64,000 nt of DNA from Sphingomonadaceae bacterium OTU29LAMAA1 (GTDB taxonomy: Bacteria; Pseudomonadota; Alphaproteobacteria; Sphingomonadales; Sphingomonadaceae): positions 911,001-975,000 of the forward strand of contig CP099617.1 in NCBI GenBank assembly GCA_024072375.1, given 5' to 3'. This document shows, piece after piece, positions 17,643 through 29,367 of this stretch. The translations under genes were made by a program, and so were the position numbers. How positions within the stretch are numbered: the stretch's first letter is position 1; each line of letters begins with the position of its first letter. The notes below the pieces were generated by a model that saw nothing but the letters and a program-made list of their open reading frames with translations, did no database searches and was not told where the DNA came from.

Positions 17643-19093
17643 ATCGCGGGAAACAGCGCGCGGGCCGCCGCCATCGTCCAGCCGCCGAGCAGCGGGATGG
17701 CGAGATAGCCGAGCGGCGACACGAAGGCTGCGGTGAGGACGATCAACCCGCCCTCGACCGGGCTGTTGCCCTTGGCGAACGCCGGCGCGGGTTCGTCGAA
17801 GTACATCGTCTTGACCACGCGCAGGTAGTAATAGGCGCCGATCGTCGAGGCGGCGATGCCGATCACCGCGAGCGGGAACAGGCCGGCGCGGACGGCGGCG
17901 TCGAACACCGCGAACTTCGCGTAGAAGCCGAACAGCGGCGGGATGCCGGCCAGGCTGAACATGAAGATGGCGAGCGCTGCGGCGAGGCCCGGGCGGGTCC
18001 GCGACATGCCGGACAGCGCGGCGATCGTCTCGACCGGCTGACCGTCGTCGTCACGCATCTGGAGCACGACCAGGAACGAGCCGAGCGTCATGGCGATGTA
18101 GATCGTCATGTAGACGAGCACGCCCGACACGCCCTCAGGCGTGCCCGCCGCGAGGCCGACCAGCGCGAAGCCGACGTTGTTGATCGACGAATAGGCGAGC
18201 AGCCGCTTGATGTTGGTCTGACCGATCGCCGCCACCGCGCCGAGTACGATCGAGGCGAGCGCGGCGAAGATCACGATCTGACGCCACTGATCCGTCGCCG
18301 GACCCATCGCCTCGACGGCGACGCGGACCGCGAGGCCCATCGCCGCGACCTTGGGAGCGGAGGCGAAGAAGGCGGTTACCGGGGTCGGTGCGCCTTCGTA
18401 GACGTCGGGCGTCCACATGTGGAACGGCACCGCCGAGATCTTGAACGCGATGCCCGCGAAGACGAAGACGAGGCCGAACAGCAGGCCGAGCGAATTGCCC
18501 TCCGCATAAGCCGCAGCGATTCCGGGGAACAGCGTCGTACCCGAGAAGCCGTACACAAGACTGATGCCGTAGAGCAGGATACCGCTGGCGAGTGCGCCAA
18601 GCACGAAATACTTGAGCCCCGCTTCGGCCGAACGCGTGTCGCGGCGCATGAAGCTCGCGAGGACGTAGGCCGACAGCGATTGCAGTTCGAGGCCGACGTA
18701 GAGCGTGAGCAGATCGCTCGCCGACACCATCATGCCCATACCCGCTGCGGAGAGCAGGATCAGGACCGGATATTCGGGGCGGAGATCGTCACCGCTGGTC
18801 CGTTGGAAGAAATCTGGCGCCATCAGGATGCCGACCGCGGCGGCGATGAAGATCAGCACCTTGGCGAAGGCAGCGAAGGCGTCGGCGCGGTACAGGCCGT
18901 CGAACGCGGGTCCACCGGAGCCGGCCGGCCCGAGCAGGGCAAGGCAGGCACCGCCCAGAATGACGACGGCCGTCCACGAGACCGCGCGCGTCGAGGCCGG
19001 GCCGCCCCAGGCGCACACCAGCATCAGGACGATCGCGCCCAGTCCGAGGATCACCTCGGGCAGGGTCATGGCGAGATTGGCGGCGTAATCCAT
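17639..19093 (-). CDS. nuoN: NADH-quinone oxidoreductase subunit N
   Basis: NuoN is one of three antiporter-like proton-pumping membrane subunits of complex I. The 484-aa protein has about 14 membrane helices; a signature segment is MWTPDVYEGAPTPVTAFF, with conserved charged residues inside helices. The ATG at 19093 starts within the nuoM stop (TGATG). The frame extends further upstream, but that part is a shadow of nuoM. The stop overlaps the birA TTG start. Confidence 0.96.
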   Translation of the reverse strand: MDYAANLAMTLPEVILGLGAIVLMLVCAWGGPASTRAVSWTAVVILGGACLALLGPAGSGGPAFDGLYRADAFAAFAKVLIFIAAAVGILMAPDFFQRTSGDDLRPEYPVLILLSAAGMGMMVSASDLLTLYVGLELQSLSAYVLASFMRRDTRSAEAGLKYFVLGALASGILLYGISLVYGFSGTTLFPGIAAAYAEGNSLGLLFGLVFVFAGIAFKISAVPFHMWTPDVYEGAPTPVTAFFASAPKVAAMGLAVRVAVEAMGPATDQWRQIVIFAALASIVLGAVAAIGQTNIKRLLAYSSINNVGFALVGLAAGTPEGVSGVLVYMTIYIAMTLGSFLVVLQMRDDDGQPVETIAALSGMSRTRPGLAAALAIFMFSLAGIPPLFGFYAKFAVFDAAVRAGLFPLAVIGIAASTIGAYYYLRVVKTMYFDEPAPAFAKGNSPVEGGLIVLTAAFVSPLGYLAIPLLGGWTMAAARALFPAI

Positions 19094-20625
19094 CAGTGGG
19101 CTTGTCCGTGGGCGGCGGCATGCGCCGCAGTTAGGGGCTTGCCGGCAGTCGGCTGGGAATCGGAGGCGGGCGTCGCGCGGTCGATCCGGGCGAGCAGCAC
19201 GCCGACATCCTTGCGCATCGGGCTGAGGAAGCTTTCGGGGTAGACGCCCATCCACAGCGCGACCGCGGCGATCGGCGCCAGCAGCCAGAGTTCGCGGTGT
19301 GACAGGTCCTGCATCTCGCGCACATCCTCCGACTTGATCTCGCCGAAGACGACGCGGCGGTAGAGGTACAGCATGTACGCCGCGCCGAGGATAATGCTGG
19401 TCGTGCAGAGCAAGGCGATCCAGGTCGACACCTGATACGTGCCCATCAGCGCCAGGAACTCGGCGACGAAGCCGCTGGTCCCCGGCAGGCCGATCGACGC
19501 CATGGTGAAGAACAGGAAGAACAGCGCATACCGCGGCATGTTGATCGCGAGGCCGCCATAGCGGCTGATCTCACGCGTGTGCAGCCGGTCGTAGATCACG
19601 CCGACGCACAGGAACAGCGCGCCCGACACCAGCCCGTGGCTGAGCATCATGATCATCGCGCCCTCGATCCCCTGCCGGTTGAAGGCGAAGAGGCCGATGG
19701 TCACGATCGCCATGTGGGCGACGGAAGAATATGCGATCAGCTTCTTCATGTCGGCCTGCACCAGCGCAACGAGCGAGGTGTAGATCACCGCCACCGCCGA
19801 CAGGCCGAAGATCAGCCACGTCAGCTCGCCCGAAGCCTCGGGGAACATCGGCAGGCTGAAGCGCAGGAAGCCATAGCCACCGAGCTTGAGCAGCACGCCT
19901 GCCAGGATGACCGAACCCGCGGTCGGCGCCTGCACGTGTGCGTCGGGTAGCCAGGTGTGGACGGGCCACATCGGCATCTTGACCGCGAACGAGGCGAAGA
20001 AGGCGAGCCACAGCCATGTCTGGACATGCGCCGGGAAGTCGTACGCCTGCAATGCCGGGATGCTGGAAGTGCCGGCGGTCTGCGCCATGTAGAGCATCGC
20101 GACGAGCATCAGCAGCGAGCCGAGCAGCGTGTAGAGGAAGAACTTGTAGCTCGCGTAGATGCGGTTCGCCCCGCCCCAGATGCCGATGATCAGGTACATC
20201 GGGATCAAACCGGCTTCGAAGAACAGGTAGAACAGGAACAGGTCCTGCGCCGCGAAGGTGCCGATCATCAGCGTTTCGGTCAGCAGGAACGCCGCCATAT
20301 ATTCCGGCACGCGATTGGTGATCGCACGCCAGCTCGCGCCGATGCAGATCGGCATCAGGAACACGCTGAGCATGATCAGCATCAGCGCGAAACCGTCGAT
20401 ACCGAGGTTCCAGCCGAAGAAACCGAGCCGCGGCCCCTGCTCGACGAACTGCCACTGCGCTCCGCCGATGTCGTAATTCGCCCACAGCATGATGCCGAGC
20501 ACGAAGTCGACCAGCGTCGCGGCCAAAGCCAGCATCCGCGCGGTAGCGGCGGGAACGAACAGGCAGGCGATCGCTGCGACCGCGGGGATCAGCAGCATGA
20601 TCGAGAGAATGGGGAACCCGCTCAC
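19093..20625 (-). CDS. nuoM: NADH-quinone oxidoreductase subunit M
   Basis: NuoM is the second antiporter-like subunit of complex I, related to Mrp antiporters. The 510-aa length equals the family norm (about 509). It has about 14 helices, the glutamate helix [18 protein letters not shown] and the segment [19 protein letters not shown]. The start is GTG at 20625, which overlaps the nuoL stop as GTGA; longer frames upstream run into nuoL. Confidence 0.97.
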   Translation of the reverse strand: MSGFPILSIMLLIPAVAAIACLFVPAATARMLALAATLVDFVLGIMLWANYDIGGAQWQFVEQGPRLGFFGWNLGIDGFALMLIMLSVFLMPICIGASWRAITNRVPEYMAAFLLTETLMIGTFAAQDLFLFYLFFEAGLIPMYLIIGIWGGANRIYASYKFFLYTLLGSLLMLVAMLYMAQTAGTSSIPALQAYDFPAHVQTWLWLAFFASFAVKMPMWPVHTWLPDAHVQAPTAGSVILAGVLLKLGGYGFLRFSLPMFPEASGELTWLIFGLSAVAVIYTSLVALVQADMKKLIAYSSVAHMAIVTIGLFAFNRQGIEGAMIMMLSHGLVSGALFLCVGVIYDRLHTREISRYGGLAINMPRYALFFLFFTMASIGLPGTSGFVAEFLALMGTYQVSTWIALLCTTSIILGAAYMLYLYRRVVFGEIKSEDVREMQDLSHRELWLLAPIAAVALWMGVYPESFLSPMRKDVGVLLARIDRATPASDSQPTAGKPLTAAHAAAHGQAH

Positions 20626-22766
20626 TGTGCGATCGCCCAGGTGACGACGGCGGTCAGACCGATCAGCATGACGAAGGCATAGGTATAGACATATCCGTTC
20701 TGAAGCCGGCCCGCGAGACGGCTGGAGAGCTGCACCACCCACGCCGAGCCGTTCGGCCCGAACCGGTCAATCGTCTGTTCGTCACCGCGGTGCCACAGCA
20801 GGCGGCCGATGGCGAAGGCGGGACGGACGAAGATGAGGTGATAGAGTTCGTCGAAATAATATTTGTGGACGAGGAAACGGTAGAGGATGCGGAACTGATC
20901 CGCGACCGCGGCCGGGAAGCTCGGCGACTTGATATAGGCATACCAGGCCGTGAACAGTCCGAGCAGCATCGCGATCGTCGCCGACAATTTGATGATCGTC
21001 GGAACCTCGTGCATCGCGTGCATCAAATGCTCACGGAAGGCGATGTCGCCCTTCCAGAACGTCTCGCCCGCTTCCGGCTCGATGAAATAGCCGTGGAAGA
21101 CGAAGCCCGCCGCGATCGCGCCGATCGACAGGAGGATCAGCGGCACCAGCATCGGCCACGGGCTCTCGTGCGGATGATAGCCACCGGTGCCGGCGGGCAG
21201 GTCCTGCTGCGACGGGCCGTGCGTCGACGGATGATCGCCGCTGTCCTCGGCCTTGGCCGGATTGGCATGCGCCTCATCGGCGTGATGACCGGCGTGACCA
21301 TGGGTATCGCCATGCGCGTGGTCGTCATGCGCGTGATCATGGCCGTGCGAGTCATGGAGCGCGTGCTGGATATGCTCCGATGCGGCCCAGCGCGGTGTCC
21401 CCCAGAAGGTGAGGAACATCAGGCGCCACGAATAGAAGCTGGTGATCAGCGCGACGAGCACGCCGACGAACCACACGCCGGGCTCGCCCGCGGCCCAGCC
21501 GGCCTCGATGATCGCGTCCTTCGAATGGAAGCCCGCGAAACCGATGCCGAGCGGGTTGCCGAACACCGCGGGCAGGCCGACGCCGGTGATCGCCAGCGTC
21601 CCCATCATCATGCCCCAGAAGGTGAGCGGGATGCTTTTCCGCAGGCCGCCGTAATAGCGCATATCCTGCTCGTGGTGCATCGCGTGAATGACCGAACCGG
21701 CACCGAGGAACAGCAGCGCCTTGAAAAAAGCGTGCGTAAACAGGTGGAACATCGCCGCGCCATAGGCACCGACGCCTGCGGCAAAGAACATGTAGCCGAG
21801 CTGCGAACAGGTCGAATAGGCGATGACGCGCTTGATGTCGGTCTGCACCATGCCGACGGTCGCGGCGAACAGGCAGGTCGCGGCGCCGACGAACATCACG
21901 ACATGCAATGCGGCCGGCGAGGTTTCGAACATCGGCGACAGGCGGCACACCATGAACACGCCCGCGGTGACCATGGTCGCCGCGTGGATCAGCGCCGACA
22001 CCGGGGTCGGGCCTTCCATCGCGTCGGGCAACCAGGTGTGGAGGCCGAGCTGCGCCGACTTGCCCATCGCGCCGACGAACAGCAGCAGGCAGAGCACAGT
22101 CATCGTATCGACCCGCATGCCGAGGAAGCCGATCGTCGATCCGGCCATGCCCGGCGCGGCGGCGAGGATCGCGGGGATCGATACGGTGCCGAACACCAGG
22201 AAGGTGCCGAAGATACCGAGCATGAAGCCGAGGTCGCCGACGCGGTTGACGACGAATGCCTTGATCGCGGCGGCATTGGCGGAGGGCTTGCGGAACCAGA
22301 AGCCGATCAGCAGGTAGCTGGCGAGGCCGACGCCTTCCCAACCGAAGAACATCTGGACCAGCGTATCCGCGGTCACCAGCATCAGCATCGCGAAGGTGAA
22401 CAGCGAGAGATAGGCGAAGAAGCGCGGCTGATCCGGGTCCTCGCTCATATAGCCCCAGCTATAGAGGTGGACGAGCGCCGAGACGCTGGTGATGACCACC
22501 AGCATGATCGCGGTCAGCTGGTCGACGCGCAGCGACCAGTCGACCGCCATGTCGCCGCTGACGATCCAGGTCAGCACCGGCACGACCGTGGCGGTGTTGG
22601 TGCCGGCGAGGAAGCCGAGGAAGATCGGCCACGACAGCAGGCACGATGCGAACAGCGCGCCGGTCGTGATCAGCTTTGCCGGCACGAAGCCGATCGCCTT
22701 GTTGCCGAGCCCCGCGACCATCGCGGCGAGCAGCGGCAGGAACACGATGAAGAGGATGGAGGTCAC
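20622..22766 (-). CDS. nuoL: NADH-quinone oxidoreductase subunit L with a histidine-rich insert
   Basis: NuoL is the distal antiporter-like subunit of complex I with the long lateral helix. The protein has 714 aa against 613 in E. coli. Signatures include [15 protein letters not shown] and [20 protein letters not shown]. Between about residues 463 and 533 there is a soluble insert with 18 histidines, many in alternating His-Gly/His-Asp/His-Ala patterns, a likely metal-binding loop. The C-terminal helices follow. The start is GTG at 22766, 6 bases after the nuoK stop. Confidence 0.97.
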   Translation of the reverse strand: MTSILFIVFLPLLAAMVAGLGNKAIGFVPAKLITTGALFASCLLSWPIFLGFLAGTNTATVVPVLTWIVSGDMAVDWSLRVDQLTAIMLVVITSVSALVHLYSWGYMSEDPDQPRFFAYLSLFTFAMLMLVTADTLVQMFFGWEGVGLASYLLIGFWFRKPSANAAAIKAFVVNRVGDLGFMLGIFGTFLVFGTVSIPAILAAAPGMAGSTIGFLGMRVDTMTVLCLLLFVGAMGKSAQLGLHTWLPDAMEGPTPVSALIHAATMVTAGVFMVCRLSPMFETSPAALHVVMFVGAATCLFAATVGMVQTDIKRVIAYSTCSQLGYMFFAAGVGAYGAAMFHLFTHAFFKALLFLGAGSVIHAMHHEQDMRYYGGLRKSIPLTFWGMMMGTLAITGVGLPAVFGNPLGIGFAGFHSKDAIIEAGWAAGEPGVWFVGVLVALITSFYSWRLMFLTFWGTPRWAASEHIQHALHDSHGHDHAHDDHAHGDTHGHAGHHADEAHANPAKAEDSGDHPSTHGPSQQDLPAGTGGYHPHESPWPMLVPLILLSIGAIAAGFVFHGYFIEPEAGETFWKGDIAFREHLMHAMHEVPTIIKLSATIAMLLGLFTAWYAYIKSPSFPAAVADQFRILYRFLVHKYYFDELYHLIFVRPAFAIGRLLWHRGDEQTIDRFGPNGSAWVVQLSSRLAGRLQNGYVYTYAFVMLIGLTAVVTWAIAQ

Positions 22767-22772
22767 CGGTAT

Positions 22773-23078
22773 TTAGCCCTTCATCCGATTGACGTCGTCG
22801 ACCGCGATCGTGCCGCGGCCACGGAAGTAGATGACGAGGATCGCGAGTCCGATCGCCGCTTCGCCGGCGGCCACCGTCAGCACGAACATCGCGAAGATCT
22901 GCCCGACCAGATCATGCAGGTACGCCGAGAAGGCGACGAGGTTGAGGTTCACCGCGAGCAGGATCAGCTCGATCGCCATCAGAATGACGATCAGATTCTT
23001 CCGGTTCAGGAAGATGCCGAGCACGCCCATCGTGAACAGGATCGCCGCGACGACGAGGTAATGGGTAAGACCGATCAC
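22773..23078 (-). CDS. nuoK: NADH-quinone oxidoreductase subunit K
   Basis: NuoK is a small three-helix subunit of the complex I membrane arm. The 101-aa protein shows three hydrophobic helices and the conserved glutamate segments [20 protein letters not shown] and [13 protein letters not shown] (membrane Glu36 and Glu72 equivalents). The start is GTG at 23078, overlapping the nuoJ stop (GTGA). Length is normal. Confidence 0.97.
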   Translation of the reverse strand: MIGLTHYLVVAAILFTMGVLGIFLNRKNLIVILMAIELILLAVNLNLVAFSAYLHDLVGQIFAMFVLTVAAGEAAIGLAILVIYFRGRGTIAVDDVNRMKG

Positions 23079-23686
23079 AGCTGGACCCCCTGGCCGATCG
23101 GCGGCTGGACGTTGCGCGTCGCATCCTCTGGACGGCGGCCGATCTGGCGGAACGGCGACTGGGCGCGCACTCCGCCACGCTGCCGATGCGTCAGCACGAT
23201 CGCGCCGATCATCGCGACGAGCAGGACAAAGCCCGCCGCCTCGAACACAAACAGATAGCGCGTGTAGAGCAACGTCCCCATCGCCTGGATGTTCGGGACG
23301 GCGCTGTCGATCGGCGCGATCCGCTGGCTGATCTTGAGTCCGCCGGCGTTCCAGGCGCCGATGCCGATCAAGATTTCAGCGGCGAGCGCCACCGCGAGCG
23401 CAAGGCCCAGCGCGGCATATTGCGCAAAGCCGGCGCGCAGTTGCGCGACCTCGATATCGAGCATCATGACGACGAACAGGAACAGCACCGCGACCGCGCC
23501 GACGTAGACGATGACGAGCAGCATCGCGATGAACTCGGCACCGACGAGCACCATCAGTCCCGCCGCGTTGAAGAACGCGAGGATCAGCCACATCACCGAA
23601 TGCACCGGATTGCGCGACGAGATCGTCATCGCGCCGGATCCGATCACCACGATGGCGAACAAATAGAAGGCAATTGCCTGGATCAC
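23075..23686 (-). CDS. nuoJ: NADH-quinone oxidoreductase subunit J
   Basis: NuoJ is a five-helix membrane subunit at the quinone-to-pump junction; its third helix changes conformation during turnover. The 203-aa protein begins [18 protein letters not shown] and has [19 protein letters not shown], the pi-bulge helix region. The start is GTG at 23686, with a 43-base gap after nuoI that carries AGGGGG. The hydrophilic C-terminus (about 30 residues, Arg/Gln-rich) is a little long. Confidence 0.96.
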   Translation of the reverse strand: MIQAIAFYLFAIVVIGSGAMTISSRNPVHSVMWLILAFFNAAGLMVLVGAEFIAMLLVIVYVGAVAVLFLFVVMMLDIEVAQLRAGFAQYAALGLALAVALAAEILIGIGAWNAGGLKISQRIAPIDSAVPNIQAMGTLLYTRYLFVFEAAGFVLLVAMIGAIVLTHRQRGGVRAQSPFRQIGRRPEDATRNVQPPIGQGVQL

Positions 23687-23729
23687 GATTGGGTCGGCCC
23701 CCTAAGCCCGGAATCGAGTGCGGCGCGCA

Positions 23730-24215
23730 TTAACGGTAGGGCGCATCGGCGGCAAGGTTCGCCGCGATTGCGCTTTCCCAGCGGTCGCCGTTATCGAGCA
23801 GCTTTGCCTTGTCGTAGATCAGCTCTTCCCGCGTTTCGGTCGAGAATTCGTAGTTCGGCCCCTCGACGATCGCATCGACCGGGCACGCTTCCTGACACAG
23901 GCCGCAGTAGATGCACTTGGTCATGTCGATATCGTAGCGCGTCGTGCGGCGGCTGCCGTCGTCGCGCGGTTCGGCCTCGATCGTGATCGCCTGCGCCGGG
24001 CATACCGCCTCGCACAGCTTGCATGCGATGCAGCGTTCCTCGCCATTGGGATAGCGGCGCAACACGTGCTCGCCGCGGAACCGCGGGCTGATCGGGTTGC
24101 GTTCGTAGGGATAGTTGATCGTCGCCTTGGGCTTGAAGAAATACTTCAGCGTGAGGGCGTGCGCCTTCACGAATTCCCACAAGGTGAACGACTTGACGAT
24201 CTGTGCGACGCTCAA
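23730..24215 (-). CDS. nuoI: NADH-quinone oxidoreductase subunit I (2x 4Fe-4S)
   Basis: NuoI carries clusters N6a and N6b that pass electrons towards the quinone site. The 161-aa protein has two ferredoxin motifs, [12 protein letters not shown] and [12 protein letters not shown], and the typical N-terminus with [13 protein letters not shown]. The start is TTG at 24215; it overlaps the stop of a 43-aa ORF (TTGA), so that small ORF is the immediate upstream partner rather than nuoH. Confidence 0.96.
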   Translation of the reverse strand: MSVAQIVKSFTLWEFVKAHALTLKYFFKPKATINYPYERNPISPRFRGEHVLRRYPNGEERCIACKLCEAVCPAQAITIEAEPRDDGSRRTTRYDIDMTKCIYCGLCQEACPVDAIVEGPNYEFSTETREELIYDKAKLLDNGDRWESAIAANLAADAPYR

Positions 24216-24343
24216 GATCCAAATCCTACTACTCGGTCGATCATCACGACCAACAACCCGATACCGACGCCTGCCAGCGCCCGGTCACGCAACGCCTGCG
24301 GCCGGAGGCCACGGGCGATCAGCCAGTTCGACACGCCGCTCAT
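24212..24343 (-). CDS. 43-aa single-TM protein between nuoH and nuoI
   Basis: The 124 bases between nuoH and nuoI are filled by one open frame. Its ATG (24343) overlaps the nuoH stop as ATGA and its TGA (24214-24212) overlaps the nuoI TTG start as TTGA. The product starts [13 protein letters not shown], has a basic region with QALRDR and one hydrophobic helix (about residues 23-35, [13 protein letters not shown]), and ends DRVVGFGS. Two exact 4-base overlaps are strong evidence for translation as part of the operon. It matches no standard complex I subunit known to me. It may be an accessory or assembly subunit; function unknown. Confidence 0.7.
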   Translation of the reverse strand: MSGVSNWLIARGLRPQALRDRALAGVGIGLLVVMIDRVVGFGS

Positions 24344-25398
24344 CCGGGCAGGCCCACGCGCATCAGCATCAGCACACCCGACACGAGAAATACCCAGAAC
24401 AGCGACAGCGGCAGGAATATCTTCCACCCCAGCCGCATCAGCTGGTCGTAGCGATACCGGGGAACGGTTGCTTTCACCCAGCTGAAGACGAAGAAGAAGA
24501 ACAGGATCTTCGCGAACAGCCAGATGATGCCTGGCACGTAATAGAGCGGTGCCCAGTCGATCGGCGGCAGCCATCCGCCCCAGAAGAGCGTCGCGTTCAG
24601 CGCACACATCAGCAGCACGTTGGCATATTCGCCGAGCCAGAAGAGCGCGAAGCTCATCGAGCTGTATTCGGTCTGGTAGCCGGCGACGAGTTCCGATTCG
24701 GCCTCGGTCAGATCGAACGGCGCGCGACCGGTTTCCGCCATGCCGGAGATCAGAAAGACGATGCTCATCGGGAACAGCAGCGGGTTGAAGCCGAAGCCGT
24801 TGACCGGAAGCCACGGATAGATCGCCTTCTGCGCCATCACGATCGCGGACAGGTTGAACGTTCCCGCCCACAGCACGACGGTGATGAGCACGAAGCCGAG
24901 GGCAACTTCGTAGCTGACCATCTGCGCCGCGGCGCGCAGCGCGGAATAGAAGGGGTACTTCGAGTTCGACGCCCAGCCCGACAGGATGATGCCGTAGACG
25001 CCGAGCGACGACGCCGCGAGCACGTAGAGCAGGCCGACGTTGATGTCGGCGAGCACCGCGCCCTCGGCGAACGGCACCACTGCCCAGACGATCAGCGCGA
25101 CCGTGAAGGTGATGATGGGCGCCATCAGGAACAGGCCGCGGTTGGCGGCGGACGGGATGATCGTCTCCTGAAGGAACACCTTCAGGCCGTCGGCGAACGA
25201 CTGGAGCAGGCCGAACGGCCCGACGACGTTGGGGCCGCGGCGCAGCGCCATCGCCGCCCAGATCTTGCGATCGGCGTAGATGATCATCGCAACCGCCAGC
25301 ATCAGCGGTAGTGCGATGACGAGGATGCCGACGATGGTCGCGGTGAACCACGCCCATTCGTACGACATGCCGACGGTGGAATTGAAGAAGTCGGTCAC
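24340..25398 (-). CDS. nuoH: NADH-quinone oxidoreductase subunit H
   Basis: NuoH forms the membrane part of the quinone-binding chamber. The 352-aa protein has eight or nine helices and the signatures [20 protein letters not shown] and [20 protein letters not shown] (quinone-site acidic loop). The start is GTG at 25398, overlapping the nuoG stop (GTGA); the longer frame upstream is the nuoG region read in another frame. Its own stop overlaps the 43-aa ORF. Confidence 0.97.
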   Translation of the reverse strand: MTDFFNSTVGMSYEWAWFTATIVGILVIALPLMLAVAMIIYADRKIWAAMALRRGPNVVGPFGLLQSFADGLKVFLQETIIPSAANRGLFLMAPIITFTVALIVWAVVPFAEGAVLADINVGLLYVLAASSLGVYGIILSGWASNSKYPFYSALRAAAQMVSYEVALGFVLITVVLWAGTFNLSAIVMAQKAIYPWLPVNGFGFNPLLFPMSIVFLISGMAETGRAPFDLTEAESELVAGYQTEYSSMSFALFWLGEYANVLLMCALNATLFWGGWLPPIDWAPLYYVPGIIWLFAKILFFFFVFSWVKATVPRYRYDQLMRLGWKIFLPLSLFWVFLVSGVLMLMRVGLPG

Positions 25399-27395
25399 TC
25401 CGCGGCCTCCGCGAACGTCTCGCCATGGACCAGTTCGGCCGAGCAGCGCTGCATCGTCGGCGATGCGCGGCAGATGGCGTTGGTCAGATAGAAATCCTTG
25501 ATCGGATAGCCCGACAGGCTCCCCTGCCCCGCTGCGTCGAGCACAGGCGGGTTCCATTCGAACGTGGCGAGACCGGGCGTGCGCAGCGCCGGCACCTCGG
25601 TTCCCATCGCCTCGCGCAGGCCGGCGAGGCTGTCGAACGGCAGGGTATGGCCGAGAGCGTCGGACATGGCGCGGAAGATCGCCCAATCCTCGCGGGCGTC
25701 GCCCGGCGGGAACACCGCGCGCTCGCCACGCTGCACGCGGCCTTCCAGGTTCACCCAGGTGCCGGACTTCTCGGCATAGGTGGAGCCCGGCAGGATCACG
25801 TCGGCATGGTGTGCGGCCCTGTCGCCATGGTGGCCGACATAGACCTTGAAGCCGCCGAAGTTATCGAAGTCGACCTCATCTGCGCCGAGGAAGAAGGTCA
25901 CGCCGGCGTTCGCGAGATCGGCGATGCCGCCTTTCTGCGCATAGCCGAGCATCAGTCCACCCATGCGGCTTGCGGCCATGTGGACGACGTTGAAGCCGTT
26001 CCAGCCTTCACGAACGAGGTTGAACTGCTTGGCGAACGCAAGCGCGGCACCATGGCCGCCCTTCAAAGCGCCTCCGCCGACGATCACCATCGGCTTCTTG
26101 GCACCCGTGAACAGCTTGGTAGCCGCTTCGGGCAGGTTGCCGAGGATCGACAGGTCCGCACCCAGCCATTCGACCTTGTAGGTCAGCTCGGTTTCCGGGC
26201 CGATCGCGAGGACCTTCGCGCCCTTCTTGATCGCCTTGCGGATGCGGGTGTTCACAAGCGGCGCTTCCCAGCGCAGGTTGGTTCCGACCAGCAGGATCGC
26301 GTCCGCCTCTTCGACGCCGGCGATCGTGGTGTTGAAGTTCACCGCACCGAGGCTGGACGTATCGTAGTCCATCCCCGTCTGCCGCCCTTCGAGCAGTGAC
26401 GAGCCGAGCTTCGCGAGCAGCGCCTTGGCTGCATACATCGTCTCGCAATCGACGAGATCGCCGGCGACAGCAGCGACGTTCGAACCGGCGGCACCGACCT
26501 TCGCCTTGATGACGCCGAATGCCTCATCCCAGCTTACAGGTGCGAGCTTGCCGTCGCGGCGCACGTACGGGCGATCGAGACGGCGACGCACCAGCCCATC
26601 GACGTGATGGCGGCTCTTGTCGGTCGCCCACTCCTCATTGACGTCCTCGTTGATGCGGGGAACGCAGCGCAGCACCTGACGGCCGCGGCTGTCGAGGCGG
26701 ATGTTGGTGCCGACCGCGTCCTGCACGTCGATGGTGAGCGTCTTCTTGAGCTCCCACGGACGCGCTTCATAGGCGTAGGGCTTGGACGTCAGCGCGCCGA
26801 CCGGACACAGGTCGACGACGTTGCCGCTGAGTTCGCTGGTAACGGCCTGTTCGAGATAGGACGTGATCTGCATGTCCTCACCGCGATAGATGGCGCCGAT
26901 TTCCTCGACCCCGGCGACTTCCTCGGCGAAGCGGACGCAGCGGGTACACTGGATGCAGCGGGTCATGATCGTCTTGACGATCGGCCCCATATATTTCTCG
27001 GTGACCGCGCGCTTGTTCTCGGTGTAGCGGCTATGGCCCTTGCCATAGGCCATCGACTGGTCCTGCAAGTCGCATTCGCCGCCCTGATCGCAGATCGGGC
27101 AATCGAGCGGGTGGTTGATCAGCAGGAATTCCATCACGCCTTCGCGCGCGTTCTTCACCATCGGGCTGGTGGTGAAGACCTCCTGATTGTCCGCGGCGGG
27201 GAGCGCGCACGACGCCTGCGGCTTCGGCGGCCCCGGCTTCACCTCGACGAGGCACATGCGGCAATTGCCCGCGATCGACAGCCGTTCGTGATAGCAGAAG
27301 CGCGGGATTTCCTTACCCGCGGCTTCGCACGCCTGGAGGACTGTTGCGCCCTGCGGCACCTCGACCTCGATCCCGTCTACCTTCAGCTTGGGCAT
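25395..27395 (-). CDS. nuoG: NADH-quinone oxidoreductase subunit G
   Basis: NuoG is the largest peripheral subunit of complex I and holds several Fe-S clusters. The 666-aa protein has an N-terminal 2Fe-2S domain (Cys34, Cys45, Cys48, Cys62, in [17 protein letters not shown]), the His-Cys3 cluster loop [20 protein letters not shown], a 4Fe-4S site ([10 protein letters not shown] ... [10 protein letters not shown]) and a molybdopterin-oxidoreductase-like C-terminal domain without cofactor. ATG at 27395 starts in the nuoF stop (TAATG). Confidence 0.97.
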   Translation of the reverse strand: MPKLKVDGIEVEVPQGATVLQACEAAGKEIPRFCYHERLSIAGNCRMCLVEVKPGPPKPQASCALPAADNQEVFTTSPMVKNAREGVMEFLLINHPLDCPICDQGGECDLQDQSMAYGKGHSRYTENKRAVTEKYMGPIVKTIMTRCIQCTRCVRFAEEVAGVEEIGAIYRGEDMQITSYLEQAVTSELSGNVVDLCPVGALTSKPYAYEARPWELKKTLTIDVQDAVGTNIRLDSRGRQVLRCVPRINEDVNEEWATDKSRHHVDGLVRRRLDRPYVRRDGKLAPVSWDEAFGVIKAKVGAAGSNVAAVAGDLVDCETMYAAKALLAKLGSSLLEGRQTGMDYDTSSLGAVNFNTTIAGVEEADAILLVGTNLRWEAPLVNTRIRKAIKKGAKVLAIGPETELTYKVEWLGADLSILGNLPEAATKLFTGAKKPMVIVGGGALKGGHGAALAFAKQFNLVREGWNGFNVVHMAASRMGGLMLGYAQKGGIADLANAGVTFFLGADEVDFDNFGGFKVYVGHHGDRAAHHADVILPGSTYAEKSGTWVNLEGRVQRGERAVFPPGDAREDWAIFRAMSDALGHTLPFDSLAGLREAMGTEVPALRTPGLATFEWNPPVLDAAGQGSLSGYPIKDFYLTNAICRASPTMQRCSAELVHGETFAEAAE

Positions 27396-28699
27396 TATTC
27401 AGCAGCTTCCTGCATCGGCGTCAGATCGCCGCCGCTACGTTCGATGATCCGGCGCTCCAGTTCGGGGCGGAAATGTTTGATGAGACCCTGGATCGGCCAT
27501 GCCGCGGCATCGCCGAGCGCGCAGATGGTGTGGCCCTCGACCTGCTTGGTCACCTGATGCAGCGTATCGATCTCGGCGATGTCGGCATCGCCGGTGCGCA
27601 GCCGCTCCATCACGCGCCACATCCAGCCGGTGCCTTCGCGGCACGGCGTGCACTGGCCGCAGCTCTCGTGCTTGTAGAAATACGAGATGCGGCTGATCGC
27701 GCGGACGATGTCGGTCGACTTGTCCATGACGATGACCGCTGCGGTGCCGAGGCCGGAACCGACCGCCTTCAGGCCGTCGAAGTCCATCGGCGCGTCGATG
27801 ATGTCCTTGGCCGGCACGAGCGGCACCGACGACCCGCCCGGGATCACCGCGAGCAGGTTGTCCCAGCCGCCGCGGATGCCGCCGCAATGCGTCTCGATCA
27901 GTTCGCGGAATGTCAGACCCATTTCGTCCTCGACGACGCAGGGTTTGTTCACGTGACCGCTGATCTGGTAGAGCTTGGTTCCCTTGTTGTTCTCGCGGCC
28001 GAAGCTGGAGAACCACGAAGCACCACGCCGCAGGATCGTCGGCGCGACCGCGATCGATTCGACGTTGTTTACCGTCGTCGGGCAGCCATAGAGGCCTGCA
28101 CCCGCCGGGAACGGCGGCTTGAGGCGTGGCTGGCCCTTCTTGCCCTCGAGGCTTTCAAGCATCGCGGTTTCTTCGCCGCAGATGTAAGCGCCGGCCCCAC
28201 GGTGGACGAAAACGTCGAAATCGTAACCCGAACCGCTGGCGTTCTTGCCGATCAGGCCGCGGTCGTACGCCTCCGCGACCGCCGCGAACAGCGTCTCCGC
28301 CTCGCGGATATATTCACCGCGGATGTAGATATAGGCGGCACGCGCGCGCATCGCATAGCCGGCGATCAGCGCACCCTCGATCAGCTTGTGCGGATCGTGA
28401 CGGATGATCTCGCGGTCCTTGCAGGAACCGGGTTCGGACTCGTCGGCGTTGATGACGAGGAAGTTCGGCCGGTCCGGCTTCGGCTCCTTGGGCATGAACG
28501 ACCATTTGGTGCCGGTCGGGAAACCCGCACCGCCTCGGCCGCGAAGCCCCGACGCCTTGATCACGTCGATGATCGCGTCCTGGCCGAGCGCCATCAGCGC
28601 CTTGGTATTGTCCCAGTCGCCACGCTTCAGCGCCGCTTCGAGGTTCCACGGCTGGAACCCGTAGACGTTGGTGAAGATGCGGTCCTTGTCGGCGAGCAT
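27395..28699 (-). CDS. nuoF: NADH-quinone oxidoreductase subunit F (FMN, NADH site)
   Basis: NuoF binds NADH and FMN and the N3 cluster. The 434-aa protein has the glycine-rich FMN/NADH loop [26 protein letters not shown] and the 4Fe-4S motif [13 protein letters not shown]. The ATG at 28699 (MLADKDRIF) starts in the nuoE stop (TGATG) and matches the usual N-terminus; another in-frame ATG at 28708 would add three residues and overlap nuoE by 10 bases. Confidence 0.96.
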   Translation of the reverse strand: MLADKDRIFTNVYGFQPWNLEAALKRGDWDNTKALMALGQDAIIDVIKASGLRGRGGAGFPTGTKWSFMPKEPKPDRPNFLVINADESEPGSCKDREIIRHDPHKLIEGALIAGYAMRARAAYIYIRGEYIREAETLFAAVAEAYDRGLIGKNASGSGYDFDVFVHRGAGAYICGEETAMLESLEGKKGQPRLKPPFPAGAGLYGCPTTVNNVESIAVAPTILRRGASWFSSFGRENNKGTKLYQISGHVNKPCVVEDEMGLTFRELIETHCGGIRGGWDNLLAVIPGGSSVPLVPAKDIIDAPMDFDGLKAVGSGLGTAAVIVMDKSTDIVRAISRISYFYKHESCGQCTPCREGTGWMWRVMERLRTGDADIAEIDTLHQVTKQVEGHTICALGDAAAWPIQGLIKHFRPELERRIIERSGGDLTPMQEAAE

Positions 28700-29367
28700 C
28701 AGGCCCATTCGCTCCGATAATCGTGGTTGGCGTCGACCATCGCGGTCAGCGTCGTCGGGCCGCCTTCGGGGCAGCTGGTCTGGCGACCGATCGTCGAGCC
28801 GGTTTTGGGCTGCTCGCCCTTGGCCAGCGCCTCGAGCACCGCGACGGTGCGGTCATAGTCGAGGTCTTCGTAATTGTCGTCGTTGATCTGGACCATCGGC
28901 GCATTGGCGCAGGTGCCGAGGCACTCGACCTCGGTCAGCGTGAACATGCCGTCGGGGGTCGTACCGCCCTTGACCAGCCCGCGGTTCTTGCAGGCAGCGA
29001 GCACGTCGTCCGACCCGCGCAGCATGCATGGCGTCGTGCCACAGACCTGCACATGATAGCGGCCGACCGGCGCGAGGTTGAACATCGTGTAGAAGGTCGC
29101 GACCTCGAACACGCGCATGTACGGCACACCGATCTGGCGCGCGACGAATTCGATCACCGGGACCGGCAACCAGCCCTGCGTATGCGTTTCCGCGCCGACC
29201 TGCCGCTGGGCGAGATCGAGGAACGGGATCGACGCCGACTGTTCGCGGCCCGCAGGATAGCGCGAGAGGATCTCGTTCGCCTTGCGCTGGTTGTCGTCGT
29301 TCCAGGCGAAGCCGCCCCAGCGTGCGCGGGTCTCTGCTTCGTCGGGGATCCGGGGTGCTTCAGCCAT
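28699..29367 (-). CDS. nuoE: NADH-quinone oxidoreductase subunit E (2Fe-2S)
   Basis: NuoE carries cluster N1a near the NADH site. The 222-aa thioredoxin-like protein has the four cluster cysteines in VCGTTPCML and [10 protein letters not shown]. The C-terminal 40 or so residues form a flexible tail ([19 protein letters not shown]) that is typical of alphaproteobacterial NuoE. The ATG at 29367 overlaps the nuoD stop (TGATG). Confidence 0.96.
   Translation of the reverse strand: MAEAPRIPDEAETRARWGGFAWNDDNQRKANEILSRYPAGREQSASIPFLDLAQRQVGAETHTQGWLPVPVIEFVARQIGVPYMRVFEVATFYTMFNLAPVGRYHVQVCGTTPCMLRGSDDVLAACKNRGLVKGGTTPDGMFTLTEVECLGTCANAPMVQINDDNYEDLDYDRTVAVLEALAKGEQPKTGSTIGRQTSCPEGGPTTLTAMVDANHDYRSEWA

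Noticed and set aside
17507..19243. Long plus-strand frame opposite birA and nuoN
   Set aside because: Arg/Asp/Glu-rich antisense shadow of secure genes.
20790..23258. 822-residue plus-strand frame opposite nuoL-nuoK-nuoJ
   Set aside because: Arg/His/Glu-rich shadow of three certain nuo genes, with no recognisable fold.
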